Below are positions 1 through 10,470 of a stretch of 64,000 nucleotides of DNA, in pieces. Each line of letters opens with the position of its first letter. Positions within the stretch are counted from its first letter, which is position 1. The stretch is from Hymenobacter sublimis. Lineage in GTDB: Bacteria > Bacteroidota > Bacteroidia > Cytophagales > Hymenobacteraceae. Where the stretch lies: assembly GCF_023101345.1 (NCBI RefSeq), contig NZ_CP095848.1:4056001-4120000 (forward strand), given 5' to 3'. The notes beneath the pieces are model-generated. The model saw nothing but the letters and a program-made list of their open reading frames with translations, was not told where the DNA came from and did not search any database. The position numbers and the translations under genes are program-made.

Positions 1-24
1 ATCTCACCATTTCACTACCTCACC
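1..24. repeat. TCACC-type short tandem repeat
   Basis: The window opens with a run of CTCACC / TTCAC units spaced 8-10 nt apart. The same motif recurs at 17990-18024 (as GGTGA) and 63408-63513. It sits directly before the TTG start of the TPR gene and has no stop codon in that frame, so it could also be read as coding. I call it intergenic repeat because of the other copies. Confidence 0.45.
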
Positions 25-26
25 GC

Positions 27-497
27 TTGGATACCCTCAACGACCTGTTTGCTCGCCTGCGGGAGGCCACGGCCCCGGCCGAAATTGAGGCCTTGCAGGA
101 TGGCATCTGGCACATCTGGCTGACGGCCGGCCACCCCGTGCTCGACAAGCACCTGGAAGCGGGAATGCGCGCCCTCTCAGCCGGCGACTATACCCTTGCC
201 ATTCAGGAGTTTACTTCCCTTACGGAAGCTAGCCCCGACTACGCCGAGGGCTGGAACAAGCGGGCCACGGCCTACTACATGCGGGGCGAGTATAACGCTT
301 CTCTGCGCGACGTGCGCGAAACCCTACGCCGGGAACCCCGCCACTTCGGGGCGCTGTCGGGGTGGGCCACCATGCTCCGGATGCTCGGCGACGACCGGGG
401 CGCCCTGCGCGTACTCGGCCGGCTAGAGAAAATTTGTCCGGCCTGGCCGGGCCTGCAGAGCCAGCTGCGCGACCTGCGCGACCGGCTGGAAGAGTAA
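27..497 (+). CDS. Tetratricopeptide repeat protein
   Basis: This 156-aa soluble protein is probably a small protein-interaction scaffold. Residues about 45-150 form TPR helices, including the typical W-N-K-R-A-T-A-Y-Y pattern near residues 76-84 and an LRRxPxHFGALSG segment. There is no signal peptide or membrane segment, so it should be cytoplasmic. The start shown is TTG at 27; no stop lies in frame upstream within the window, so the true start could be a little further left. The repeat at 1-24 argues for a start near 27. Its partner is unknown. Nothing else in the neighbourhood suggests a pathway. Confidence 0.75.
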   Translation: MDTLNDLFARLREATAPAEIEALQDGIWHIWLTAGHPVLDKHLEAGMRALSAGDYTLAIQEFTSLTEASPDYAEGWNKRATAYYMRGEYNASLRDVRETLRREPRHFGALSGWATMLRMLGDDRGALRVLGRLEKICPAWPGLQSQLRDLRDRLEE

Positions 498-809
498 ATC
501 TGCTAAGCAGCTGAGCCTGACAGTGCTTCCCTATTCTTGAGTTGCTGAACTAGGAGGAAATTTGTAGATTTCCCGGACCAGGCTCTACCTACGGTTACTC
601 CCCCCAGCCGTGTATAGCCGCGCTGCGCCGTGTTGGCCCAGCGTTCATGGTCCCACCCTTCTACCCCAGCCCCGCGGCTACTGGGAGCCTTATAGAACTT
701 AACCAAGATTTATTTCTTACCCTTTTGCCCGTAGCCCGCTGGTATTGCCAGGGGCTGCCGGGGCATTTCTGCGCGCACATTCCCCTTTTCCCACCCCCAT
801 TTCTCTTCT
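498..809. other. Intergenic stretch without a recognisable gene
   Basis: About 310 bases lie between the TPR gene and the TonB-domain gene. A short minus-strand reading frame at 503-706 has no recognisable domain and looks like chance. I see no strong hairpin, no tRNA-like fold and no exact TAnnTTTG element. A promoter for the downstream gene is expected here but I cannot place it. Confidence 0.5.
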
Positions 810-1379
810 ATGAAACAACTCATACTCCCTCTTCTAGTATTCTCCTCCGTGGCGGCATCGGCCCAAAAAATGCGCAAGTCTGAACTAGAAAGCGGACTGC
901 TGGAGAAAGGTCAAAAAGTTGGGGTTTGGGAGTACTACGCCTACACCCGCGACGGGAGTCAGGTAGTAACCCAAAAGTACGACCACACCGCTAAGAAGCT
1001 GGTATTCAACCGTCCCTTCGATGATGTGCCCTACTCTGTGCAGAACGCCGCCGGCGAATGGACCCGCCAGCGCGTAACCCATCCCGTCTTTTTCATCGGG
1101 GGCGATGCGGCGCTGGCTACTTATATGACCAAGCTTAATTACCCGGTGGCGGCCCAAACCAAGAACGTGCAGGGCCGGGTGCTGGTCTCATTCGTGGTGG
1201 ACACCCTGGGTCAGGCTTCCAACCACCAGGTGCTGCTGGGCATAGGCTCCGGCTGCGACGAAGAGGCCCTGCGGGTGGCTCGCAGCATTCCGGCCCAGTG
1301 GATTCCGGCTCGCATTGGCAGCCATGCCGTGGTTTCCAAATATGAAATGCCTTTCACGTTTCGGCTGCGGCCTCAATAG
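810..1379 (+). CDS. TonB C-terminal domain protein, exported
   Basis: The 189-aa product starts with a signal peptide (MKQLILPLLVFSSVAASAQ), so it is exported to the periplasm or envelope. Residues about 30-60 (GVWEYYAY onward) resemble the MORN-like repeats often seen in Bacteroidota exported proteins. Residues about 105-188 match a TonB C-terminal fold: QGRVLVSFVVDTLG, then the GCDEEALRVARSIPAQWIPAR region, ending in a beta strand (MPFTFRLR). Unlike true TonB it has no N-terminal membrane anchor or proline-rich spacer. It is therefore probably a stand-alone periplasmic TonB-domain protein and not the energy transducer itself. A hairpin follows at 1418-1452. Confidence 0.8.
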   Translation: MKQLILPLLVFSSVAASAQKMRKSELESGLLEKGQKVGVWEYYAYTRDGSQVVTQKYDHTAKKLVFNRPFDDVPYSVQNAAGEWTRQRVTHPVFFIGGDAALATYMTKLNYPVAAQTKNVQGRVLVSFVVDTLGQASNHQVLLGIGSGCDEEALRVARSIPAQWIPARIGSHAVVSKYEMPFTFRLRPQ

Positions 1380-1417
1380 GGCTTGCGCACCGCTTTCAAC
1401 TACGGTACTACCCCACA

Positions 1418-1452
1418 AACACAGCCCGCTTCGTAAAGAAGTGGGCTGTGTT
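1418..1452. terminator. Hairpin, possible terminator
   Basis: A 13-14 bp stem (AACACAGCCCGCTT with its near-perfect complement AAGTGGGCTGTGTT) closes a small loop 40 bases after the TonB-domain gene. No clear T-run follows, so termination is plausible but not certain. Confidence 0.45.
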
Positions 1453-1509
1453 GCGTATAGTGCCTACTTGCGTTTACTCTCCCACCTCAACAATCAATAC
1501 CTTGCCGAT

Positions 1510-2037
1510 ATGAAATCTCTCCGTTTGTTTTTGCTGCCCGCCGTCGGATTGCTGCTGGCCGCCTGCGACACTACCCCGCGTGAGCGACAGGAAATGGTAA
1601 AACAAGAAGCCCGCAAGCTGGATACCGTCGCCGACCGGGCCGCGGCCAAACTGCGCGTGGCCGGCCGCCGGGCGGCCCGCTTCGATTCTGCCTCCCGCGC
1701 CCGTAGCCGCCAGCCCCTAGACAGAGCGGCGGAAGCCACCTTTGCCAGCCAGTTGCTGGGCACGTACACGGAAGTTGAACAGCTTACGCCCCAAACCATT
1801 GAGCCGGCTTTCGTGCAATTCATGCAGCAGGTGCGGGCCAACCGCCGGGAGTGGACCCAGCGCGACTGGGACTATGCTACCGCCATCAGCCGGCGCCTCA
1901 ATGAGCGGTTCCGGGCTATTCGCCTCGACATCAAGGGCCGCGACGAGCTGCACATCCGGGCCCTGCAAACCGAATTCACGGCCCTGGAAACCGGCCGCGA
2001 CGTGAAGGATTTAGGCCAAGCCGTAAAGCAGCCCTAA
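1510..2037 (+). CDS. Putative lipoprotein of unknown function
   Basis: The start at 1510 is chosen because it gives a good lipoprotein signal: MKSLRLFLLPAVGLLLAAC, with the lipobox LLAAC placing the lipidated Cys at residue 19. A longer frame from 1315 would bury this signal. The mature part (about 157 residues) is charged, rich in Arg, Glu and Gln, and predicted helical, with heptad-like stretches at about 30-75 and 110-160. No catalytic motif or known domain is recognised. It is probably anchored in the outer or inner membrane facing the periplasm. A strong terminator follows at 2061-2086, so it is transcribed separately from the amidase downstream. Confidence 0.7.
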   Translation: MKSLRLFLLPAVGLLLAACDTTPRERQEMVKQEARKLDTVADRAAAKLRVAGRRAARFDSASRARSRQPLDRAAEATFASQLLGTYTEVEQLTPQTIEPAFVQFMQQVRANRREWTQRDWDYATAISRRLNERFRAIRLDIKGRDELHIRALQTEFTALETGRDVKDLGQAVKQP

Positions 2038-2060
2038 CCCCGCGCACGTTCTGCTTCTGA

Positions 2061-2086
2061 GCCTCGCCCTCCCGGCGGGGCTTTTT
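2061..2086 (+). terminator. Rho-independent terminator after the lipoprotein gene
   Basis: The stem GCCTCGCC / GGCGGGGC (one wobble pair) is followed directly by TTTTT. It lies 24 bases after the lipoprotein stop codon. Confidence 0.75.
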
Positions 2087-2173
2087 AGCTGGCGTTTGGG
2101 GGTAGCAGTAAACATGTGCCAACCAGCGCTACCGCAACGAGCCGGGCAGCTTCCTCGTCTGTATGTTTCACCT

Positions 2174-3718
2174 ATGTCCTCCTTTCTTCTTTTCCGCCTG
2201 CTCTGGGCCAGCCTGCTGCTAACGGTGCTGGGTAGCCTTACGGCGCAGGCCCAGCAACCTGCCTCAGCCACCCGCCTGCCAGTAATTTCTACCGCCGAAA
2301 TCATACCCGCCGCCGACCAGTGGCTTAGCCCCGGCGACCGGCTGCACGTGCGCCTGATCGGCACTGCGGGCTTGCGGGCCACCTTTCTGCGGGGGCTACC
2401 GCTCACGGAAATGCCGCCCGCGCAGGCCCAGGGCAAGCGCGGGGTGTACCAAGGCACCTACGTAGTACAGCCCGGCGACACCCTTCTCAATCGACGCATC
2501 AGCTTTCAACTGCTCACTCCGGACAGCCTAGTGGCCACGGCTTTCAGCCGGCATACCGTCCGGTTTCTGAACCCGAATGAGCCCCAACTAGCTCTCACCA
2601 AGGGCGAGCTGGCCTACCTCAACTACGGCCTGGGCGAAGACCGGCTGGGTGGGGCCAAACTCGGCTACCTCGATTCGGCGGTGGTATTGCACCTGACGGG
2701 GCGGGTAGGCAGCCAGTACCGGGTGCAGCTGAGTGCTACCCAACTAGCCTGGGTGCCCCAGGAGGTAGTGCGCCTGCTGCCGCCGGGTGGCTTCGTGCCC
2801 GCCGCCCTAACGGGTTCCTGGAGCGTGCAGGGCGACTCGGTCTATGACTATGTGCGTATGTCGCTTGGTCAGCGCCTGCCCTACCGCTCCCAGCTGCTCA
2901 CTGAACCCAGTCGGCTGGTGGTGGATGTGTTTGGGGCTACCTCTAACACTAACTGGATAACCCAGCGCGACGGCCTACGAGAGCTGGGCGACGTGAGCTA
3001 CGAGCAAGTACAGCCCGATGTGTTCCGGCTGGTGCTACCCCTGCGCCACCGCCAGAGCTGGGGCTACCACATCGGCTACCGAGGTAACACCCTGGAAATT
3101 AAGGTGAAGCGTCCGCCCCAGAAGCTACGCCTGCGCGGCCTGACGGTGGCCCTAGACCCGGGCCACGGCGGTACCAACGTGGGGGCCACCGGCGCCAGCG
3201 GCGTCCGCGAGAAAGACCTGACCCTGGCTATTGCCCTGAAGCTGCGCCGGGAGCTGGAGCAAGCCGGGGCCCGCGTGCTCATGACCCGCAAAACCGATGC
3301 TACCGTGGACAACGGCGACCGGGTGCTACTCCTGCGTCGCCTCAACCCCGATGTGCTGGTCAGTATCCACGTCAACTCTTCGGGTAGCGCCGCGGCACAG
3401 GGCACCAGCACTTACTACCGCTACGTGGCGTTTCGGCCCCTATCGGTGGCGCTGTACGAGCAGATGCGGGCCACGGGGCTGGCGGGCTTCGGCAACGTAG
3501 GCGGCTTCAACTTCGGGCTGAACGGCCCTACTGAATACCCGAACGCCCTCGTCGAAACAGCCTTTGTGTCTAACCCCGAGGATGAGAAGCGCCTGACGGA
3601 CCCGCAGTTTCAGCAGCGCATGGCTCAGGCCATGAAGCAGGGGCTAACGGAGTTTCTACGGCGCTGCCGAGCGCGGGGGCCGCGGGGGTGGCTGCTGGGC
3701 CAATCGGCTACGGAGTAA
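2174..3718 (+). CDS. N-acetylmuramoyl-L-alanine amidase (Amidase_3)
   Basis: The product cleaves the amide bond between MurNAc and the stem peptide in peptidoglycan, in the periplasm. The ATG at 2174 gives a 514-aa protein with a clean signal peptide (residues 1-26, ending LTAQAQQ); the reading frame is open from 2096 but that adds 26 non-signal residues. The first 300 residues are a non-catalytic, beta-rich region. The catalytic domain spans about 320-505. The zinc ligands are visible as H331 (DPGHGG), E346 (REKDL) and H399 (SIHVN), and the catalytic glutamate as E461 (LVETAF). The long N-terminal region may position the enzyme on the wall or bind partners. No neighbour suggests a division operon. 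Confidence 0.9.
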   Translation: MSSFLLFRLLWASLLLTVLGSLTAQAQQPASATRLPVISTAEIIPAADQWLSPGDRLHVRLIGTAGLRATFLRGLPLTEMPPAQAQGKRGVYQGTYVVQPGDTLLNRRISFQLLTPDSLVATAFSRHTVRFLNPNEPQLALTKGELAYLNYGLGEDRLGGAKLGYLDSAVVLHLTGRVGSQYRVQLSATQLAWVPQEVVRLLPPGGFVPAALTGSWSVQGDSVYDYVRMSLGQRLPYRSQLLTEPSRLVVDVFGATSNTNWITQRDGLRELGDVSYEQVQPDVFRLVLPLRHRQSWGYHIGYRGNTLEIKVKRPPQKLRLRGLTVALDPGHGGTNVGATGASGVREKDLTLAIALKLRRELEQAGARVLMTRKTDATVDNGDRVLLLRRLNPDVLVSIHVNSSGSAAAQGTSTYYRYVAFRPLSVALYEQMRATGLAGFGNVGGFNFGLNGPTEYPNALVETAFVSNPEDEKRLTDPQFQQRMAQAMKQGLTEFLRRCRARGPRGWLLGQSATE

Positions 3719-3987
3719 ATAGGCGGCCGACTGGTAGGCGCCATTCGTGCCGGAAGCTGGCTTGCTGGTATGTACCTACACGCGTGCCTGCCGTATAGCC
3801 CCGGAAATGCCGCGCGAGCAGACAAGCTTAGCTATAGCTGTTTAGCAAAAAATAGTTGAGTTAATCACTAAAAAAGCCTCCTAAAGCCTCCTACCTTATT
3901 GGCACCCAACGCGTACAGCCGAGCATTATTCGGGATGCCAGTTGGCAAATCCGCTCTTTCACCTACCTAAAAAACACCCGTTCCCGC

Positions 3988-5388
3988 ATGGCAAACAATT
4001 CTTTACTTGACCGCAGCCGCACTGTTGCTGGCCCTGGCTACAATCGGTGGCTAGTGCCGCCGGCAGCCCTGGCCATTCACCTTGCTATTGGGCAGGCGTA
4101 TGCGTTCAGCGTGTTTAAAAAGCCGCTGGGCTCCCTCATCAGCGGCAATCCGGATGCCCCAGCCCCGACCGACTGGACCCCGGCGCAGCTTGGCATCATC
4201 TTCTCCATTGCCATCGTGCTGCTGGGCTTATCGGCAGCTGTATTTGGGAAATGGCTGGAGCGGGTTGGTCCTCGCAAAGCCATGCTGGCGTCGGCCTTGT
4301 GCTTTGGCGGCGGCTTTTTCATTGCGGCGCTGGGTGTGCATCTGCACAGCCTCTGGCTGGTGTATTTCGGGTATGGATTCGTGGGCGGTATTGGCCTTGG
4401 CATCGGCTACATTTCGCCGGTGAGCACGCTTATCAAATGGTTTCCCGACCGGCGGGGGGTAGCTACCGGCATGGCCATTATGGGCTTTGGCGGCGGAGCT
4501 ATGATTGGCTCTCCTCTGGCCGTGGCCTTGATGGACCGTTTCAAGGACTCGGCACCCCAGGGCGTAGCTCCCACTTTCATCGTTATGGGCCTTATCTACC
4601 TGCTGTTCATGCAGTTTGGCGTCTGGACCATTCGGGTGCCCGCCGACGACTGGAAGCCGGCCGGCTACACGCCGTCTACGGAACACAACGCCCTCATTAC
4701 CAGCGGCAACGTCACGGCCGACAACGCCATTAAAACACCGCAGTTCTGGCTGCTGTGGGTGGTGCTGTGCATGAACGTAACCGCCGGCATTGGCGTGCTG
4801 GAATCGGCGTCTCCTCTTATTCAGGAAGCCTTTTCCGATAAAAACCTGGGCGCTGGTCGGGGCGTAACAGCGGCGGCGGCGGCCGGCTTTGTGGGCCTGC
4901 TGAGCTTGTTCAACCTGCTGGGCCGCTTTTTCTGGTCGTCGGCTTCTGATAAGCTAGGCCGCAAAACCACGTACGCCATTTATTTTGGGCTGGGGATTTT
5001 ACTGTATGCCCTGGTGCCCACGTTGGGCGCCAGCGCCTCACTGGCGCTGTTTGTGGTTGTGTGCTGCGTTATTCTGAGCATGTATGGCGGCGGGTTTGCT
5101 ACCATCCCGGCTTACTTATCCGACTTGTTCGGTAAAATGCAGGTAGGCGCTATTCATGGCCGGTTGCTTACCGCCTGGAGCACCGCCGGCGTGCTGGGCC
5201 CTCTGATTGTTAACTACCTGCATAGCAGCGCCAAAGAGCAGAATTTGGAAGGCGCCGCCGCCTATCAGTCGGTGTTCTATACCATGGCCGGCGTGCTGGT
5301 TATCGGTCTGATTGCCAACTTCCTGGTGCGGCCCGTTGCGGAGAAGTATTTCGAAAAGGAAGCAGCCCCGCAAAAGGCTGTGGCCTAG
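3988..5388 (+). CDS. OFA-family MFS transporter (oxalate/formate antiporter type)
   Basis: This 466-aa integral membrane protein has the 12-helix pattern of the major facilitator superfamily, with a cytoplasmic loop around 205-245. The start WLVPPAALAIHLAIGQAYAFSVFKKPL is the hallmark N-terminus of the oxalate:formate antiporter (OFA) family, and the GIIFSIAIVLLGLSAAVFGKW and RVGPRKAMLA segments are the family's helix 2 and loop 2-3 motif. Substrates are typically small monocarboxylates or dicarboxylates; the actual one cannot be read from sequence. A 46-aa gene follows 54 bases downstream and is probably its dedicated small partner. About 270 bases without a gene precede it. Confidence 0.85.
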   Translation: MANNSLLDRSRTVAGPGYNRWLVPPAALAIHLAIGQAYAFSVFKKPLGSLISGNPDAPAPTDWTPAQLGIIFSIAIVLLGLSAAVFGKWLERVGPRKAMLASALCFGGGFFIAALGVHLHSLWLVYFGYGFVGGIGLGIGYISPVSTLIKWFPDRRGVATGMAIMGFGGGAMIGSPLAVALMDRFKDSAPQGVAPTFIVMGLIYLLFMQFGVWTIRVPADDWKPAGYTPSTEHNALITSGNVTADNAIKTPQFWLLWVVLCMNVTAGIGVLESASPLIQEAFSDKNLGAGRGVTAAAAAGFVGLLSLFNLLGRFFWSSASDKLGRKTTYAIYFGLGILLYALVPTLGASASLALFVVVCCVILSMYGGGFATIPAYLSDLFGKMQVGAIHGRLLTAWSTAGVLGPLIVNYLHSSAKEQNLEGAAAYQSVFYTMAGVLVIGLIANFLVRPVAEKYFEKEAAPQKAVA

Positions 5389-5442
5389 CAGTTTGTTCGT
5401 TTAGTTGGCTACGGCTCAGCTCTCATCTTCTTCATTTTTCCC

Positions 5443-5583
5443 ATGGAACCTACCGTAAATCGTACCGCTACCCCCGAGCCTTCTTCGGGAGCAGCCCTGG
5501 GCATTGCCTGGCTATTTGTGGGCATCCCGCTGGCCTGGGGCGTTGCCCAAACCTTTATCAAAGCCCTGGCGCTGTTCAAGTAG
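5443..5583 (+). CDS. MFS transporter small subunit
   Basis: This 46-aa reading frame has a polar, Thr/Pro-rich N-terminus (residues 1-15), then one hydrophobic helix of about 22 residues (ALGIAWLFVGIPLAWGVAQT) and a short basic end. Small single-helix proteins of this size and pattern encoded directly after OFA-type transporters are annotated as the MFS transporter small subunit. It likely packs against the transporter in the inner membrane. The gene lies 54 bases after the transporter and before a terminator at 5611-5643, so the two are co-transcribed. It is short enough to be missed by gene finders. Function of the family is not established. Confidence 0.75.
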   Translation: MEPTVNRTATPEPSSGAALGIAWLFVGIPLAWGVAQTFIKALALFK

Positions 5584-5610
5584 CAGACCTGCCCGCATTT
5601 TTTCCTCTTC

Positions 5611-5643
5611 AGAAGCACCCAATGGGGTGCTTCTGTTGTTTTT
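5611..5643 (+). terminator. Terminator of the OFA transporter operon
   Basis: A perfect 10-bp stem (AGAAGCACCC / GGGTGCTTCT) with a 4-base loop is followed by a T-rich tract. It ends the transporter plus small-subunit transcription unit. Confidence 0.8.
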
Positions 5644-5677
5644 GGCTTGTACGGCCCCTCAGCCCCGCCTTTTCTGT

Positions 5678-6106
5678 ATGCCCCCGGATTCTTCCGCTCC
5701 TGCCAACATTGTCCTGCTCGAATCGTTTCGGGATGTTATTACCGCGCATTTAGCTAAAAATCAGCTTGATGCCGCTGGCATTCCTTGCTTTCTGGGCAAC
5801 GAAAACCGGCCTTATGGGCCCGTGCTGGGAGCGGTGCGCCTATTCGTGCGGGCCCCGGACGTAGCGGCTGCCCACGAAGTACTGCACGCCCAACGGGCCC
5901 CCATGCATGCCATGCCCCCCGAGCCGGCAGAAGAGCCAGCCGCCGGCACCCGGCGCTGCCCCCGCTGCCACCATGCCGACGTAGTCTGCCGCCACCAGCC
6001 CCAGCCCACCGACAACCTTTTCGTGAAGCTGCGCCTCTGGCTTCAGGCCCCCGAAAAGCCCCAGTGTCATTGCTTTACCTGCGGGCTGGAGTTCGAGGCA
6101 GAATAA
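5678..6106 (+). CDS. DUF2007-type protein with C-terminal zinc ribbon
   Basis: The ATG at 5678 gives a 142-aa protein; the frame is open further upstream but runs through the preceding terminator. Residues about 8-70 (ANIVLLESFRDVITAHLAKN, then FLGNENRPYG, then VRLFVRAPDVAAAHEVL) match DUF2007, the so-called putative signal-transducing domain. Residues about 90-140 carry two cysteine pairs (CPRC and CFTCG, with a further C-H-C) that look like a zinc ribbon. It should be cytoplasmic. DUF2007 proteins are widespread and their partner is unknown. A strong hairpin follows at once. Confidence 0.8.
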   Translation: MPPDSSAPANIVLLESFRDVITAHLAKNQLDAAGIPCFLGNENRPYGPVLGAVRLFVRAPDVAAAHEVLHAQRAPMHAMPPEPAEEPAAGTRRCPRCHHADVVCRHQPQPTDNLFVKLRLWLQAPEKPQCHCFTCGLEFEAE

Positions 6107-6112
6107 CACGAG

Positions 6113-6147
6113 AGCCCGCGGGAAATAGCTTCCCGCGGGCTTTCTTT
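6113..6147 (+). terminator. Terminator after the DUF2007 gene
   Basis: A perfect 12-bp stem (AGCCCGCGGGAA / TTCCCGCGGGCT) with a 5-base loop precedes TTCTTT. It separates this gene from the convergent desaturase gene. Confidence 0.8.
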
Positions 6148-6206
6148 CGTTTAGTCGTTATATTCAGAAAACGTGCTACCCCTTCTGCTTGCCGAGAAGG
6201 TAGCGG

Positions 6207-7289
6207 CTAGGCACTGGCCCGGCCCAACTTGTACAGGATGCGGTAGTGGGACTGAAGCGCGCCCCAGAACGAAGCGTTTTCCAGGTAGGGCAAGCCGAAC
6301 TCCTGGGCCGTGTTGCGGACAATCACCGACAGGGCAGGGTAGTGAATGTGACAAATGCGCGGAAATAGGTGATGCTCAATTTGCCGGTTCAGACCCCCGC
6401 AGAAAAAACTGGCCAGCTTGCTGGTAGGCGAAAAGTTGGCCGTGGTTTGGAGCTGGTGCACGGCCCACGCTTCCTGCATTTCGCCTTGCGCGTCGGGCAG
6501 CGGGAAAGCGGTACCTTCTACCACGTGCGCCAGCTGAAAAACCAAGCCCAGCACCAGCCCTTCCACGAAGTGCATGGTTAGAAAGCCCAGCAGAAACTGC
6601 CACCAGGTAATAGGGAGGAACACCAGCGGCAAAACAATGAATAAGACGTAGTACAGGGCCTTATACAGGAATAGGTTCACGTATTCCTTGCGGGGATGAT
6701 TGGCGACATGCTCCCCAATCTTTGCCTGAAAAAACTTAACGTAGTCCTTGCGCAGCACCCACGACAACGACGCCAGCCCGTACAGGGCAAAGGCGTAGAA
6801 GTGCTGAAACCGTTGCCAAGGGCGTACGGGCTCGTCCTCCGACAAACGCACCAGACCGGGCGCTACCTCAATATCTTCGTCGTGGCCGGGAATGTTGGTG
6901 TAGGTATGGTGCACCAGGTTGTGGGTAATGCCCCACACGTAGGGGCTGGCCCCCAGCAAATTGAAGAGCAGGCCCAAGCCCTTGTTTACGCGCTTGTTAG
7001 CTGAAAAAGCTCCGTGCAGGGCATCGTGGCAGATATTGAAGCCGATGAAGGCATTGGTGGCTCCCAACAGTCCGGCCGCAACCAGCATGCCCCAGGGGCC
7101 TAGCAAGCCGGATAGAATGAGTGCGTACAGCCCCACAAAGCTGACCAGAAACAGAATGGTTTTTCCCCACATGGCCCGGTTGGCATGCCGGGAAAGCTGG
7201 TGAAGCTGAAAGTAAGCATCCACCCGCTGGCGAACTGTGGCAAAGAAAAGTGAACGGTTGGCGTTCGTGAATTTAAGCGAAGCACTCAT
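6207..7289 (-). CDS. Acyl-lipid/acyl-CoA fatty acid desaturase
   Basis: This membrane-bound di-iron enzyme introduces a double bond into fatty acyl chains. The ATG at 7289 (MSASLKF) gives 360 aa; 35 extra codons upstream are unlikely to be translated. The three histidine boxes of the front-end type are visible: HDALH at 88-92, HNLVHH at 123-128, and QIEHHLF near residue 300. Hydrophobic segments at about 42-85 and 180-225 fit the usual four transmembrane helices. The Q in the third box is typical of delta-5/6-type and linoleoyl-CoA desaturases. It is a single gene, convergent with the DUF2007 gene, and probably adjusts membrane fluidity. Confidence 0.9.
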   Translation of the reverse strand: MSASLKFTNANRSLFFATVRQRVDAYFQLHQLSRHANRAMWGKTILFLVSFVGLYALILSGLLGPWGMLVAAGLLGATNAFIGFNICHDALHGAFSANKRVNKGLGLLFNLLGASPYVWGITHNLVHHTYTNIPGHDEDIEVAPGLVRLSEDEPVRPWQRFQHFYAFALYGLASLSWVLRKDYVKFFQAKIGEHVANHPRKEYVNLFLYKALYYVLFIVLPLVFLPITWWQFLLGFLTMHFVEGLVLGLVFQLAHVVEGTAFPLPDAQGEMQEAWAVHQLQTTANFSPTSKLASFFCGGLNRQIEHHLFPRICHIHYPALSVIVRNTAQEFGLPYLENASFWGALQSHYRILYKLGRASA

Positions 7290-7792
7290 AGACAAAGGGA
7301 AAACTGCGCAAGAGCAGTCCACACCGCTTCGGCCAGAAATGTTGTTGTAAGTATAGGCAACCACAAGAGTACAACAAAAGTGCCACCGAAACACGGAGGC
7401 GCGGCCCCTACCCGCGCAAGGGGTACCCAGCCGGCCGCACCCCGCCCCAGCCCAAAAGTGCCATCCAAGTAGTACTGAGGTGCGCCGAACGGGTAGCTGC
7501 TGATGTGGCCTACTGCTCTGGTAGTAGAGGAAGCCAAGGCCCGCAGCAGAACGACTCGGCCGGCACCTATAAAGCAGGTAATCGGGAAATCTGCGCCGAG
7601 TCAGGCTGGTATAAGTTGTTTGCTTGGATTCAGCTCAGCACGCAAGGCAGCACAAATGATACTTGACCGCTGAACATGAGTATTTATCAAAATCATCCTA
7701 CTTATTCCTTAACTAGTCATCTACTAATAAGTATATTACACTACATGTATTGACTATATTTGCTACTTTATCACTTTTCCTATCTGTCGTAG
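7290..7792. other. 500-bp divergent intergenic region
   Basis: This gap separates the desaturase and the histidine kinase, which are transcribed away from each other, so it should hold both promoters. The last 120 bases (about 7670-7790) are clearly AT-rich compared with the surroundings. One exact TAnnTTTG match faces the kinase. I see no gene and no strong hairpin. Confidence 0.5.
7755..7762 (+). promoter_or_regulatory. Candidate Bacteroidota -7 element before the histidine kinase
   Basis: TATATTTG matches TAnnTTTG exactly and lies 30 bases before the kinase ATG within an AT-rich tract. I could not identify a matching -33 element, so this is tentative. Confidence 0.35.
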
Positions 7793-10387
<2,595 letters not shown>

Positions 10388-10470
10388 GCTAAGTAGTCGG
10401 TCTGCCTGCTGCCTTCCCCTGGCGCGGCAGTTATTAGCCTCGGCCTTGCCGCAAGCTCTGCAACAGGTGC

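Noticed and set aside
503..706. 67-codon minus-strand frame between the TPR and TonB-domain genes
   Set aside because: It has no recognisable domain, composition unlike a real protein and no regulatory signals around it.
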